This document shows positions 1 through 12,255 of a DNA stretch of 64,000 nucleotides, piece by piece (the first letter of the stretch is position 1; each line of letters starts with the position of its first letter). Source of the DNA: Siphonodentalium dalli. Its lineage: Eukaryota > Mollusca > Scaphopoda > Gadilida > Siphonodentaliidae. The notes below the pieces were generated by a model, which did no database searches, was not told the origin of the DNA, and saw only the letters and a list, made by a program, of their open reading frames with translations. The translations under genes and the position numbers were made by a program. The DNA lies in contig CP136066.1 of the NCBI GenBank assembly GCA_032622095.1, forward strand, positions 231,822,961-231,886,960. Reading direction: 5' to 3'.

Positions 1-3000
1 ATGGCGATGAAGATAATTATGCAGCTCATATGTCCAAGTTGATGATAAGATGATGATTATGCAGCATTGATGATCAACCAAGTTGATGAGAAGATGTATA
101 TATGGAGATGAAGATTATCATGCTGCCCACATGTTCAAGTTGTGAGAAGAATATCATGCTGCCCACATGATCAAGTTGTGAGAAGAGTATCATGCTGCCC
201 ACATCATCAAGTTGTGAGAAGAGTATCATGCTGCCCATATGATCAAGTTGTGAGAAGAATATCATGCTGCCTATGTGATCAAGTTGTTAGAAGAGTATCA
301 TGCTGCCCACATGATGAAGTTGTTAGAAGAGTATCATGCTGCCCACATGATGAAGTTGTTAGAGGAATATCATGCTGCCCACATGACGAAGTTGTTAGAG
401 GAATATCATGCTGCCCACATGATGAAGTTGTGAGAAGAATATCATGCTGCCCACATGTTCAAGTTGTGAGAAGAGTATCATGCTGCCCACATGATCAAGT
501 TGTGAGAAGAGTATCATGCTGCCCACATGATCAAGTTGTGAGAAGAATATCATGCTGCACACATGTTCAAGTTGTGAGAAGAGTATCATGCTGCCCACAT
601 GTTCAAGTTGTGAGAAGAATATCATGCTGCCCACATCAAGTTGTGAGAAGAATATCATGCTGCACACATGTTCAAGTTGTGAGAAGATGTATATTACTGC
701 ATACATGTTCAAGTTGTGAGAAGAATATCATGCTACCCACATGATCAAGTTGTGAGAAGAATATCATGCTGCACACATGTTCAAGTTGTGAGAAGAGTAT
801 CATGCTGCCCACATGTTCAAGTTGTGAGAAGAATATCATGCTGCCCACATGATCAAGTTCTGAGAAGAGTATCATGCTGCCCACATGATCAAGTTGTGAA
901 GAATATCATGCTGCCCACATGATGAAGTTGTGAGAAGAATATCATGCTGCCCACATGTTCAAGTTGTGAGAAGAGTATCATGCTGCCCACATGATCAAGT
1001 TGTGAGAAGAGTATCATGCTGCCCACATGATCAAGTTGTGAGAAGAATATCATGCTGCACACATGTTCAAGTTGTGAGAAGAGTATCATGCTGCCCACAT
1101 GTTCAAGTTGTGAGAAGAATATCATGCTGCCCACATCATCAAGTTGTGAGAAGAATATCATGCTGCACACATGTTCAAGTTGTGAGAAGATGTATATTAC
1201 TGCATACATGTTCAAGTTGTGAGAAGAATATCATGCTACCCACATGATCAAGTTGTGAGAAGAGTATCATGCTGCCCACATGATCAAGTTGTGAGAAGAA
1301 TATCATGCTGCACACATGTTCAAGTTGTGAGAAGAGTATCATGCTGCCCACATGTTCAAGTTGTGAGAAGAATATCATGCTGCCCACATGATCAAGTTCT
1401 GAGAAGAGTATCATGCTGCCCACATGATCAAGTTGTGAGAAGAGTATCATGCTGCCCACATCATCAAGTTGTGAGAAGAGTATCATGCTGCCCATATGAT
1501 CAAGTTGTTAGAAGAATATCATGCTGCCCACATGATCAAGTTGTGAGAAGAATATCATGCTGCCCACATGTTCAAGTTGTGAGAAGAATATCATGCTGCC
1601 CACATCATCAAGTTGTGAGAAGAGTATCATGCTGCCCACATCATCAAGTTGTGAGAAGAGTATCATGCTGCCCATATGATCAAGTTGTTAGAAGAATATC
1701 ATGCTGTCCACATGTTCAAGTTGTGAGAAGAGTATCATGCTGCCTATGTGATCAAGTTGTTAGAAGAATATCATGCTGCCCACATGATCAAGTTGTGAGA
1801 AGAGTATCATGCTGCCCACATGTTCAAGTTGTGAGAAGAGTATCATGCTGCCCACATCATCAAGTTGTGAGAAGAGTATCATGCTGCCCATATGATCAAG
1901 TTGTGAGAAGAATATCATGCTGCCTATGTGATCAAGTTGTTAGAAGAGTATCATGCTGCCCACATGATGAAGTTGTTAGAGGAATATCATGCTGCCCACA
2001 TGACGAAGTTGTTAGAGGAATATCATGCTGCCCACATGATGAAGTTGTGAGAAGAATATCATGCTGCCCACATGTTCAAGTTGTGAGAAGAGTATCATGC
2101 TGCCCACATCATCAAGTTGTGAGAAGAGTATCATGCTGCCCATATGATCAAGTTGTGAGAAGAATATCATGCTGCCTATGTGATCAAGTTGTTAGAAGAG
2201 TATCATGCTGCCCACATGATGAAGTTGTTAGAGGAATATCATGCTGCCCACATGACGAAGTTGTTAGAGGAATATCATGCTGCCCACATGATGAAGTTGT
2301 GAGAAGAATATCATGCTGCCCACATGTTCAAGTTGTGAGAAGAGTATCATGCTGCCCACATGATCAAGTTGTGAGAAGAGTATCATGCTGCCCACATGAT
2401 CAAGTTGTGAGAAGAATATCATGCTGCACACATGTTCAAGTTGTGAGAAGAGTATCATGCTGCCCACATGTTCAAGTTGTGAGAAGAATATCATGCTGCC
2501 CACATCAAGTTGTGAGAAGAATATCATGCTGCACACATGTTCAAGTTGTGAGAAGATGTATATTACTGCATACATGTTCAAGTTGTGAGAAGAATATCAT
2601 GCTACCCACATGATCAAGTTGTGAGAAGAATATCATGCTGCACACATGTTCAAGTTGTGAGAAGAGTATCATGCTGCCCACATCATCAAGTTGTGAGAAG
2701 AATATCATGCTGCCCACATGATCAAGTTGTGAGAAGAATATCATGCTGCACACATGTTCAAGTTGTGAGAAGATGTATATTACTGCATACATGTTCAAGT
2801 TGTGAGAAGAATATCATGCTACCCACATGATCAAGTTGTGAGAAGAGTATCATGCTGCCCACATGATCAAGTTGTGAGAAGAATATCATGCTGCACACAT
2901 GTTCAAGTTGTGAGAAGAGTATCATGCTGCCCACATGTTCAAGTTGTGAGAAGAATATCATGCTGCCCACATGATCAAGTTCTGAGAAGAGTATCATGCT

Positions 3001-5640
3001 GCCCACATGATCAAGTTGTGAAGAATATCATGCTGCCTACATGGTCAAGTTGTGAAGAATATCATGCTGCCCACATGATCAAGTTGTGAAGAATATCATG
3101 CTGCCTACATGGTCAAGTTGTGAAGAATATCATGCTGCCCACTTGATAAAGTTGTGAGAAGAGTATCATGCTGTCCACATGTTCAAGTTGTGAGAAGAAT
3201 ATCATGCTGCCCACATGATCAAGTTGTGAGAAGAGTATCATGCTGCCCACATCATCAAGTTGTGAGAAGAGTATCATGCTGCCCATATGATCAAGTTGTT
3301 AGAAGAATATCATGCTGCCCACATGATCAAGTTGTGAGAAGAATATCATGCTGCCCACATGTTCAAGTTGTGAGAAGAATATCATGCTGCCCACATCATC
3401 AAGTTGTGAGAAGAGTATCATGCTGCCCACATCATCAAGTTGTGAGAAGAATATCATGCTGCCCACATGATCAAGTTGTGAGAAGAATATCATGCTGCAC
3501 ACATGTTCAAGTTGTGAGAAGATGTATATTACTGCATACATGTTCAAGTTGTGAGAAGAATATCATGCTACCCACATGATCAAGTTGTGAGAAGAGTATC
3601 ATGCTGCCCACATGATCAAGTTGTGAGAAGAATATCATGCTGCACACATGTTCAAGTTGTGAGAAGAGTATCATGCTGCCCACATGTTCAAGTTGTGAGA
3701 AGAATATCATGCTGCCCACATGTTCAAGTTGTGAGAAGAATATCATGCTGCCCACATCATCAAGTTGTGAGAAGAGTATCATGCTGCCCACATCATCAAG
3801 TTGTGAGAAGAGTATCATGCTGCCCACATGATCAAGTTGTGAGAAGAATATCATGCTGCACACATGTTCAAGTTGTGAGAAGAGTATCATGCTGCCCACA
3901 TGTTCAAGTTGTGAGAAGAATATCATGCTGCCCACATCATCAAGTTGTGAGAAGAATATCATGCTGCACACATGTTCAAGTTGTGAGAAGATGTATATTA
4001 CTGCATACATGTTCAAGTTGTGAGAAGAATATCATGCTACCCACATGATCAAGTTGTGAGAAGAGTATCATGCTGCCCACATGATCAAGTTGTGAGAAGA
4101 ATATCATGCTGCACACATGTTCAAGTTGTGAGAAGAGTATCATGCTGCCCACATGTTCAAGTTGTGAGAAGAATATCATGCTGCCCACATGATCAAGTTC
4201 TGAGAAGAGTATCATGCTGCCCACATGATCAAGTTGTGAGAAGAGTATCATGCTGCCCACATCATCAAGTTGTGAGAAGAGTATCATGCTGCCCATATGA
4301 TCAAGTTGTTAGAAGAATATCATGCTGCCCACATGATCAAGTTGTGAGAAGAATATCATGCTGCCCACATGTTCAAGTTGTGAGAAGAATATCATGCTGC
4401 ACACATGTTCAAGTTGTGAGAAGATGTATATTACTGCATACATGTTCAAGTTGTGAGAAGAATATCATGCTACCCACATGATCAAGTTGTGAGAAGAGTA
4501 TCATGCTGCCCACATGATCAAGTTGTGAGAAGAATATCATGCTGCACACATGTTCAAGTTGTGAGAAGAGTATCATGCTGCCCACATGTTCAAGTTGTGA
4601 GAAGAATATCATGCTGCCCACATGATCAAGTTCTGAGAAGAGTATCATGCTGCCCACATGATCAAGTTGTGAAGAATATCATGCTGCCTACATGGTCAAG
4701 TTGTGAAGAATATCATGCTGCCCACATGATCAAGTTGTGAAGAATATCATGCTGCCTACATGGTCAAGTTGTGAAGAATATCATGCTGCCCACTTGATAA
4801 AGTTGTGAGAAGAGTATCATGCTGTCCACATGTTCAAGTTGTGAGAAGAATATCATGCTGCCCACATGATCAAGTTGTGAGAAGAGTATCATGCTGCCCA
4901 CATCATCAAGTTGTGAGAAGAGTATCATGCTGCCCATATGATCAAGTTGTTAGAAGAATATCATGCTGCCCACATGATCAAGTTGTGAGAAGAATATCAT
5001 GCTGCCCACATGTTCAAGTTGTGAGAAGAATATCATGCTGCCCACATCATCAAGTTGTGAGAAGAGTATCATGCTGCCCACATCATCAAGTTGTGAGAAG
5101 AGTATCATGCTGCCCATATGATCAAGTTGTTAGAAGAATATGATGCTGTCCACATGTTCAAGTTGTGAGAAGAATATCATGCTGCCCACATGTTCAAGTT
5201 GTGAGAAGAATATCATGCTGCCCACATGTTCAAGTTGTGAGAAGAATATCATGCTGCCCACATCATCAAGTTGTGAGAAGAGTATCATGCTGCCCACATC
5301 ATCAAGTTGTGAGAAGAGTATCATGCTGCCCATATGATCAAGTTGTTAGAAGAATATCATGCTGTCCACATGTTCAAGTTGTGAGAAGAGTATCATGCTG
5401 CCTATGTGATCAAGTTGTTAGAAGAATATCATGCTGCCCACATGATCAAGTTGTGAGAAGAGTATCATGCTGCCCACATGTTCAAGTTGTGAGAAGAGTA
5501 TCATGCTGCCCACATCATCAAGTTGTGAGAAGAGTATCATGCTGCCCATATGATCAAGTTGTGAGAAGAATATCATGCTGCCTACATGTCCAAATTGTGA
5601 AAATGATGTATATGCTGCCTATTTGTTCAAGTTGTTGAGA
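1..5640. repeat. 36-bp minisatellite, main array
   Basis: About 150 head-to-tail units of 36 bp, each built around CACATG[A/T]TCAAGTTGTGAG and ATCATGCTGCC. Most units differ by a few substitutions, such as GATCAA, GTTCAA, CATCAA or GATGAA in the same position, and some are shortened by 3 or more bases. Because 36 is a multiple of three and the unit carries few stops, several frames stay open for hundreds of codons on both strands; I read this as a by-product of the unit length and not as coding. Larger blocks recur, for example the block at 2,802-3,400 reappears at 4,453-5,050 and the block at 142-744 reappears at 2,011-2,613. The first 120 bases and the last 80 are more diverged, as expected of array edges. 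Confidence 0.95.
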
Positions 5641-6036
5641 AGATGCATATGCAGCCTACATGGCGAAGGTGATGAAGATTATTATGCTACTTATATCTCC
5701 CAAGTTAAAAAGAAGATTATTTTGGTGCTTATATGACCAAGTTAAAAAGAAGATTATTTTGGTGCTTATATGACCAAGTTAAAGAGAAGATTATTGTGCT
5801 GCTTATATGTCCAAGTTGAAGAGAAGATTATTATATGCTTATATGTCCAAGTTGAAGGGAAGATTATTATATGCTTATATGTCCAAGATGATGAGAAGAT
5901 TATTTTACTGCTTATATGTCCAAGTTGAAGAGAAGATTATTTTTATGCTTATATATCCAAGTTGAAGAGAAGATTATCATGCTGCACACATGTTCAAGTT
6001 GTGAGAAGAATATCATGCTGCACACTTGTTAAAGTT
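5641..6036. repeat. Degenerate extension of the minisatellite
   Basis: Units of about 36-38 bp related to the main array but with a different core, of the type GCTTATATGTCCAAGTTGAAG followed by AGAAGATTATT. About ten units are visible and they are much more diverged than those to the left. The last two units return to the CACACATGTTCAAG form just before the exon-like fragment begins. Confidence 0.85.
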
Positions 6037-6590
6037 GTTGAGAAGATAAGTGGGTGTACTACGGAATCCCATCCTCTCTATGGGGAATTTATGAGCAGGT
6101 TGTCCAACTGCATCTTTGAGTGGAGCGATGATGATATACAACTGCTGAGAGAAGCCAAGGCAGCAGAGCTGGAATTGGGTTCAATCATCGACGAGCACAC
6201 TCTGGACCAGAAGATTTCGAAGAACGAGTTTGCTGACCATTGCAGGAGGAAGACTCAGGGGGGGGTGGAAGCGGTTACCGAAATGATTTATAATCTACTA
6301 GAGGAGTTCGACAGTGGGTATGGCCGTGATGAAATGGGAGTAAGACTGCTGCGTCGTGACAAGATCTGGGAGATTTGGAAATCTCAAAAGAAACATATAA
6401 TTTGTATACAAGATCCAGAAAATATATCACTATATACGCAGACAGGAACAATCAAGAAGGGCGGCGTATCACTTCCCATCTACAGATGTGCCAGGGGGTC
6501 GACATCTTGGAGTCATTTCACCTCCATGTGAACCGATTCATTCCAGATGAGATTTTTCATTACGCCTGGAGACAGCCCCCAATTGGCTTT
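6037..6590 (+). pseudogene. Exon-like fragment of an uncharacterised animal protein family, frameshifted
   Basis: An open frame runs from inside the minisatellite through about 165 codons of non-repetitive, charged protein sequence ending at the stop near 6,531. It contains ADHCRRKTQG, a WKSQKKH...CIQDP segment, SLYTQTGT and YRCARGST. From memory, these are hallmark strings of a large uncharacterised, repeatedly duplicated protein family in fish and invertebrates that may be transposon-related; I cannot name it securely. In the family YRCARGST is followed by a segment like ESFHLHVNRFIP. Here that continuation is present but in the next frame (about 6,510-6,590), so there is a frameshift at about 6,498-6,510. 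Upstream and downstream the sequence drops straight into minisatellite units, so this is either one exon with minisatellite in the introns or a broken relic. The frameshift favours the relic. Confidence 0.6.
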
Positions 6591-7309
6591 GGCCTACATG
6601 TTCAAGTTGTGAGAAGATTATCATGTTGCCCACATGTCCAAGTTGTGAGAAGATCTACATGCTGCCCACGTGTTCACGTTGTGAGAAGATTATCATGTTG
6701 CCCACATGTCCAAGTTGTGAGAAGATCTACATGCTGCCCACGTGTTCAAGTTGTGAGAAGATTATCATGTGCTGCCCACATGTTCAAGTTGTTGAGAAGA
6801 TGTATATGCTGCCCACATGTTCAAGTTGTGAGAAGATGTATATACTGCCTACATGTCCAAGTTGTGAGAAGAGTATCATGCTGCCCACATGTCCAAGTTG
6901 TGAGAAGAATATCATGCTGCCTACATGTCCAAGTTGTGAAAATGATGTATATGCTGCCTACTTGTTCAAGTTGTTGAGAAGATGCATATGCTGCCTACAT
7001 GGCCAAGGTGATGAAGAAGATTATTATGTTTATATCTCCCAAGTTAAAAAGAAGATTATTTTGGTGCTTATATGACCAAGTTAAAGAGAAGATTGTTGTG
7101 CTTCTTATATGTCCAAGTTGAAGAGAAGATTATTTTTATGCTTATATGTCCAAGTTGAAGAGAAGACTATTAAGCTGCTTACGTGACCAAGTTGATGATG
7201 TATATATGGTGATGAAGATGATGTATTTATGCTACTTTTAGCTGCTAGTATGACCAAGTTGAAGAGAAGATGATTAAACTGCACACATGTCCAAGTTGAA
7301 GAGGAGGAC
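6591..7309. repeat. Minisatellite, second block, diverged
   Basis: Units of about 36 bp of the same family continue after the exon-like fragment, first in the CACATGTCCAAGTTGTGAG form (6,591-7,000) and then in the TTATATGTCCAAGTTGAAG form (7,020-7,300). Divergence between units is far higher than in 1-5,640, which suggests an older part of the array. Confidence 0.85.
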
Positions 7310-7651
7310 TTTGTACAGAGGGAAGAAGGAAAGGGGACAAGACAATTATTCCTACCACCACTGCCACCTCTGAGGCCTTTTGGTATCACATTACCTGTCT
7401 TGCAACCTGAGCAGATGCTTAGACGCGTACTGCCACAGCTGATAACCGGACAGACAATGAGGGTGATGCCTCTAGCTGAATCGGCAGCAACCTCACATTT
7501 AGATATACCAGTCAGTCGGTGCACTTTATACAGATGGAAAAAGTTTGAAGAAGGAAAGGGCACAATAGCATATGTCAAGAAAATTGGGTTTAGAACTTGT
7601 GGACTTTGCGAAGGCGTTCAGCGTAAGGAGACTTGCTACACCAATTTCTAA
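7310..7651 (+). pseudogene. Second exon-like fragment, probable C-terminal end of the same family
   Basis: An open frame of about 110 codons ends at the TAA at 7,649-7,651. It begins with a proline-rich stretch (LPPLPPLRPFGI), passes through a stretch with CTLYRWKKFEE and ends with TCGLC then KETCYTNF. From memory, a short cysteine motif followed by KET and then aromatic residues is typical of the C-terminus of the same uncharacterised family as the 6.0-6.6 kb fragment, after a proline-rich linker. The order on the plus strand fits one gene with about 700 bp of minisatellite in between. No clear start codon lies in the fragment, so if it is real it is an internal or last exon. An inverted, more degraded copy is at 10.34-10.72 kb. 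The second cysteine pair expected of a zinc knuckle is not seen. Confidence 0.5.
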
Positions 7652-9740
7652 TGCAGATATTTTAAATGCAGATACTTATTGATGCTGCTTACATGTCCCA
7701 AGTTGAAGAGAAGATGATTAAGCTGCTTAAATGACCCAAGTTGAAGATGAGGTGTAAATATGGTGATGAAGATGATGTGTTATTTATGCAACTTTGAGCT
7801 GCTTGCATGACCAAGTTGAAGAGAAGATGATTAAGCTGCTTATAAATATGTCCAAGTTGTGAGAAGATGTAAATATCGCGGTGAAGATTATTATGCTGCC
7901 TACATGTTCAAGTTGTGAGAATATCTATATGCTGCCCACATGTCCAAGTTGATGAGAAGATTGTTATGCTGCCTACATGTTCAAGTTGTTGAGAAGATGT
8001 ATATGCTGCCTACATGGCCAAGTTGTGAGACGATCTATATGCTGCCCACATGTCAAAAGTATTCAGAAGATTATTATGCTGCCTACATGTTCAAGTTGTG
8101 AGAAGATCTATATGCTGCCTACATGTTCAAGTTGTGAGAAGATCTATATGCTGCCCACATGTCCAAGATGTGAGAAGATCTATATACTGCCTACATGTTC
8201 AAGTTGTGAGAAGATTATAATGCTGGCTACATGTTCAAGTTGTGAGAAGATCTATATGCTGCCCACATGTCCAAGATGTGAGAAGATGTATATGCTGCCT
8301 ACATGTTCAAGTTGTGAGAAGATTATAATGCTGGCTACATGTTCAAGTTGTGAGAAGATATATATGCTGCCTACATGTTCATGTTGTGAGAAGATCTACA
8401 TGCTGCCTACATGTTCAAGTTGTTGAGAAGATTAGTTTGCTGCCTACATGTCCAATTTGGTGAGAAGATGTATATGCTGCCTACCTGTCCAAGTTATCGA
8501 GAAGATGTATATGCTGCCCACATGTCCAAGTTGTGAGAAGATGTATATACTGCCCATATGTCCAAGTTTTGAGAAGATGTATATGCTGCCTACATGTTCA
8601 AGTTGTTGAGAAGATGTATATGCTGCCTACATGGCCAAGTTGTGAGATTATTATGCTGCCCACATGTTCAAGTTGTGAGAAGATTATTATGCTGCCTACA
8701 TGTTCAAGTTGTTGAGATGTATATGCTGCCCACATGTTCAAGTTGTCCAGAAGATGTATATACTGCCCACATGTCCAAGTTGTGAGAAGATGTATATGCT
8801 GCCTACATGTTCAAGTTGTTGAGAAGATGTATATGCTGCCCACATGTTCAAGTTGTCCAGAAGATGTATATACTGCCCACATGTCCAAGTTGTGAGAAGA
8901 TGTATATGCTGCCCACATGTTCAAGTTGTCCAGAAGATGTATATACTGCCCACATGTCCAAGTTGTGAGAAGATGTATATGCTGCCCACATGTTCAAGTT
9001 GTCCAGAAGATGTATATACTGCCCACATGTCCAAGTTGTGAGAAGATGTATATGCTGCCCACATGTCCAAGTTGTGAGATAATTGTGCTGCCTACATGTC
9101 CAAGTTGTGAGATAATTATGCTGCCTACATGTCCAAGTTGTGAGATTATTATGCTGCCTACATGTTCAAGTTGTTGAGAAGATGTATATGCTGCCCACAT
9201 GTTCAAGTTGTCCAGAAGATGTATATACTGCCCACATGTCCAAGTTGTGAGAAGATGTATATGCTGCCCACATGTCCAAGTTGTGAGATAATTGTGCTGC
9301 CTACATGTCCAAGTTGTGAGATAATTATGCTGCCTACATGTCCAAGTTGTGAGATTATTATGCTGCCTACATGTCCAAGTTGTGAGATTATTATGCTGCC
9401 TACATGTCCAAGTTGTGAGATTATTAGGCTGCCTACCTGTCCAAGTTGTGAGAAGATTATTATGTTGCCTACATGTCCATGTTGTGAGATTATTATGCTG
9501 CCTACATGTCCAAGTTGTAAGAAGATGTATATGCTGCCCACCTGACCAAGTTGGGAGAAGATGTAAATATGGCGATGAAGATGATGTTATATTTATGCTG
9601 CTTTAAGCTGCTTGTATGACCAAGTTGATGAGATGATAACTAGGCGGCATTAGTGACGAAGTTGATGAGAAGATGTATATAATATGTTGATAAAATTAGA
9701 AAGAGGAAGATGTATATATGTTGTTCAAGATTAAGATAAT
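7652..9740. repeat. Minisatellite, third block with local higher-order repeats
   Basis: More diverged units of 30-37 bp of the same family. Two local patterns stand out. Between about 8,720 and 9,060 a two-unit period of 73 bp recurs about five times, alternating a unit ending in TTGTCCAGAAG with one ending in TTGTGAGAAG. Between about 9,060 and 9,500 shortened units of about 30-33 bp with TTGTGAGATTATTATG dominate. Units decay into unrelated A/T-rich sequence by 9,740. Confidence 0.85.
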
Positions 9741-9834
9741 AATTCTGATCCAGCCCAAATCTACATCAGAGAGGTGTCGACTGCAGAAATGAGAGATGAC
9801 ACCAGGTGGACATGACCGACGTCATGCTGCTGCA

Positions 9835-10026
9835 TATATGTACATAAATGTACATAAGACTGCCTCATGTAAATAATTATTTATAGAGGCAAAAAAAAAC
9901 AAAAACATTTTTAATGCTGCCAATCAATCATAATTATTAATAAATTATGATTGGCTGATGGACCTCAAGCTCCATGCAAAAAGCAGAGAGGAAATGTTTT
10001 GAACTAATCGCTAGAAAATTTGAAAG
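9835..10026 (+). repeat. Dispersed repeat, copy A (with hairpin)
   Basis: About 190 bp that recurs with high similarity and in the same orientation at 10,752-10,936. It includes a perfect 11-bp inverted repeat, CAATCATAATT, whose second arm is AATTATGATTG, at 9,925-9,953 with a 7-bp loop. No ORF or RNA gene is recognisable. The two copies bracket the inverted exon fragment. Confidence 0.8.
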
Positions 10027-10335
10027 AATGTGGAAAGTGGGTGCATTTTTTCACTTTTTGGGTATTCAAATGACAATTTATGACCTTCGAATAAATAATA
10101 CATCATCTGCATCCCCATATTTACATCTTCTCGTCTATAAATGCTGCATAATTATCATCTTCTCGTGAACTTGGTCATATAAGCATTAAGCAGCATAATC
10201 ATCTTCTCAACTTGGTCATATAAAAATAACTTATTCATTACCGCCACATATGCATCTTCATATCACATTTGTCATCTGAGCAGCATAAATACTATCATCT
10301 TCATCAACATATTTACATGTCCAAGTTGAGGAGTT
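10027..10335. other. Diverged minisatellite in inverted orientation
   Basis: Segments such as CATCTTCTCAACTTGGTCATATAAG are reverse complements of the units seen at 5.7-7.2 kb, so the minisatellite family continues here on the other strand. About six weak units are recognisable. Nothing else is seen. Confidence 0.6.
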
Positions 10336-10715
10336 CATGCTGAACGCCTTTGCAAAGTCCACAAGTTACGCTGAACGCCTTTGCAAAGTCCACAAGTTCG
10401 GAACCTCATTTACTTCACATATGCTCTTGTACATTTCCTTCTTCCTTCTTTTTCCTTTTGTATAAAGTGCTCCGACTGACTGGTATACCTAAATGTGAAT
10501 GCCGATTCAGCAAGAGGCATCACCCTCGTTGCCTGTCCGGTTATCAGCTGTGGCAGTATGCGTCTGTGCATATGCTCAGGTTGCAAGATAGGTAATGGAA
10601 TACCAAAAGGCCTCAGAGGTGGCAGTGGTGCACAGTTGGTAGGAACAAATGTCTTGTCCCCTTTCCTTCTTCCTTTTTCCTTCTGTACAAAGTGCTCTTC
10701 TCATCAACTTGGACA
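10336..10715 (-). pseudogene. Inverted, degraded copy of the C-terminal exon fragment
   Basis: Reading the minus strand, this stretch is a diverged copy of 7,310-7,622 and includes the same proline-rich and threonine/arginine portions, but stops and frameshifts break it. The terminal piece corresponding to the fragment's CGTTCAGCG end is duplicated in tandem at about 10,336-10,400 (two copies of GAACGCCTTTGCAAAGTCC). With the flanking inverted minisatellite units it forms a large imperfect inverted repeat with the 7.0-7.7 kb region. Confidence 0.6.
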
Positions 10716-10751
10716 TATAAGCAGCATAATCATCTTCTTCATCGCCATATA

Positions 10752-10936
10752 TACATATACATAAATGTACATAAGACTGCCGCATATAAATAATTATATG
10801 TAGAGGCAAAAACAAACATTTTTAATGCTGCCAATCAATCATAATTATTAATAAATTATGATTGGCTGATGGATCTCAAGCTCCATGCAAAAAGCAGAGA
10901 GGAAATGTTTTGAACTAATCACTAGAAAATTTGAAA
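10752..10936 (+). repeat. Dispersed repeat, copy B (with hairpin)
   Basis: Same-orientation copy of 9,835-10,026, differing at a handful of positions and including the same CAATCATAATT hairpin. The copies diverge abruptly after TTTGAAA at about 10,936. Confidence 0.8.
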
Positions 10937-11900
10937 ATAAAGTTCCTGGTGATAAATTAATAATTTATTTGGGGAATTATTTTTATATGCTTGTGATTTT
11001 ACAACTTTCTTTTAATATTTGATACCATGATGGTATATATCATATATGTACAAACATTAATTAAATTGAGGATCTAGAATGAGACCAACTTCTATACAAA
11101 ATCAATTAACCAAGTGCACTAAATTCATTTTGAATCCAATTCAGTGGACGAGGTTAATAAATTTTGACACATTTGAGATCCTTTTTTATTAGCGATAGTC
11201 AATCGATTCTTTAAGAAATTTTGCTTAGATTGAACTACTTGCTCAATTTAACCAAAAAAAAAGAAAACAATGAAAATCCATTGTTTTTTATCCCGCAGGG
11301 TCGAAACATAACAAAGACAAGTTTGCCTGATTGACTAGAATTATTAATGCAAAAGGTAGTCGTGAAATTATTAGTAGGGTGTTCACTCTTCAGTTATCCA
11401 CTTCTTGCTTCGAGTCTTCCTTTTTTGGTCGACAATGCGCCATGGCCACAACAATCAAGCTGAGTCCGTGAGAACCAGTTAAAGGATCTGAAACGAGAAA
11501 CTAGACCATCTGGTTACTGATGTCTGCCGGTCAGCGAATGCCATATGATAAAAACAAAACGTCATCTGTGTGCGTCTCGGTCCACAATTTGGCACACCAA
11601 ACAGGCCACAAACCTCGTCCAATCGTCGCCAACCTTCATATGGATACTAGGGTGACCTTCAATTTGTTTTTGTAATGAGTATTGTAAACTGAATGTCATT
11701 CTTGAGGTGTCAAATGGATTATTTGAAAAATAACAAGAGCTCCGCTAGGGTGTGGCAAATATACCCGTTATTTCAACTCGTGTGAAAATTAGCAGGCGGA
11801 TACCAAATTTCAGTTCTCACTTAATAAAGTTATGAGCCGCAAACGTAAAAAGAAAATGGACAGACGGACACTCAGAACAATAATGTTCATAATACATTGT
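10937..11900. other. No gene seen
   Basis: A/T-rich sequence with no ORF of interest. A 21-bp string around GTGGACGAGGTTAATAAA at 11,143-11,163 is also found at 38,552 inside the 21 kb element, with weak similarity continuing for perhaps 200 bp, so part of this stretch is probably an old interspersed repeat. Nothing else is recognised. Confidence 0.5.
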
Positions 11901-11904
11901 TTTT

Positions 11905-12255
11905 AGCTCACCTGAGACGAAGTCTCCGGTAGATCTATAGTCATCGCTCCTCCTTCGCCGTCCGTCCGTCCATCCGTCAACAATTCTTTGAACATCTTCT
12001 ATTCCCAATCCATGAGCCCGATTGGGTTCATATTTGGTGTGGATGTTCCCTAGTAGACTCCCATTCAGATTTGTTCAAATGAGGTCACTAGTTGCAAATC
12101 CAGGGTCATAACTCTTTCCCACCATAGTAATTATTACAACGACTTCTTCTCAAATTTCATTGGGCCGAATGGGTTCATATTTGGTACAAACGGTTATTGG
12201 GGGACTGTGACTCCGATTTGTTAAAATGAGGTCACTGGGTCAAATGTGGGCGGAG
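11905..12255 (+). repeat. Interspersed repeat opening AGCTCACCTGAGACGAAG
   Basis: Begins with AGCTCACCTGAGACGAAGTC and continues through a (CCGT/CCAT)n-rich stretch, then GGTTCATATTTGGTGTGGATG and two TTTGTTMAAATGAGGTCACT segments. A diverged relative is at 14,035-14,370. Repeats with this opening are, to my knowledge, abundant in bivalve genomes; this is from memory and is used as weak evidence for the host. Confidence 0.6.

Noticed and set aside
1219-2613. A 464-codon frame of 12-residue repeats across the minisatellite, and similar frames on both strands
   Set aside because: The unit is 36 bp, so frames stay open automatically; both strands are open, there is no non-repeat domain, and breaks coincide with unit indels.
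1-9740. Possible CRISPR array because of short regular repeats
   Set aside because: Units are contiguous with no unique spacers, and the window is clearly eukaryotic.
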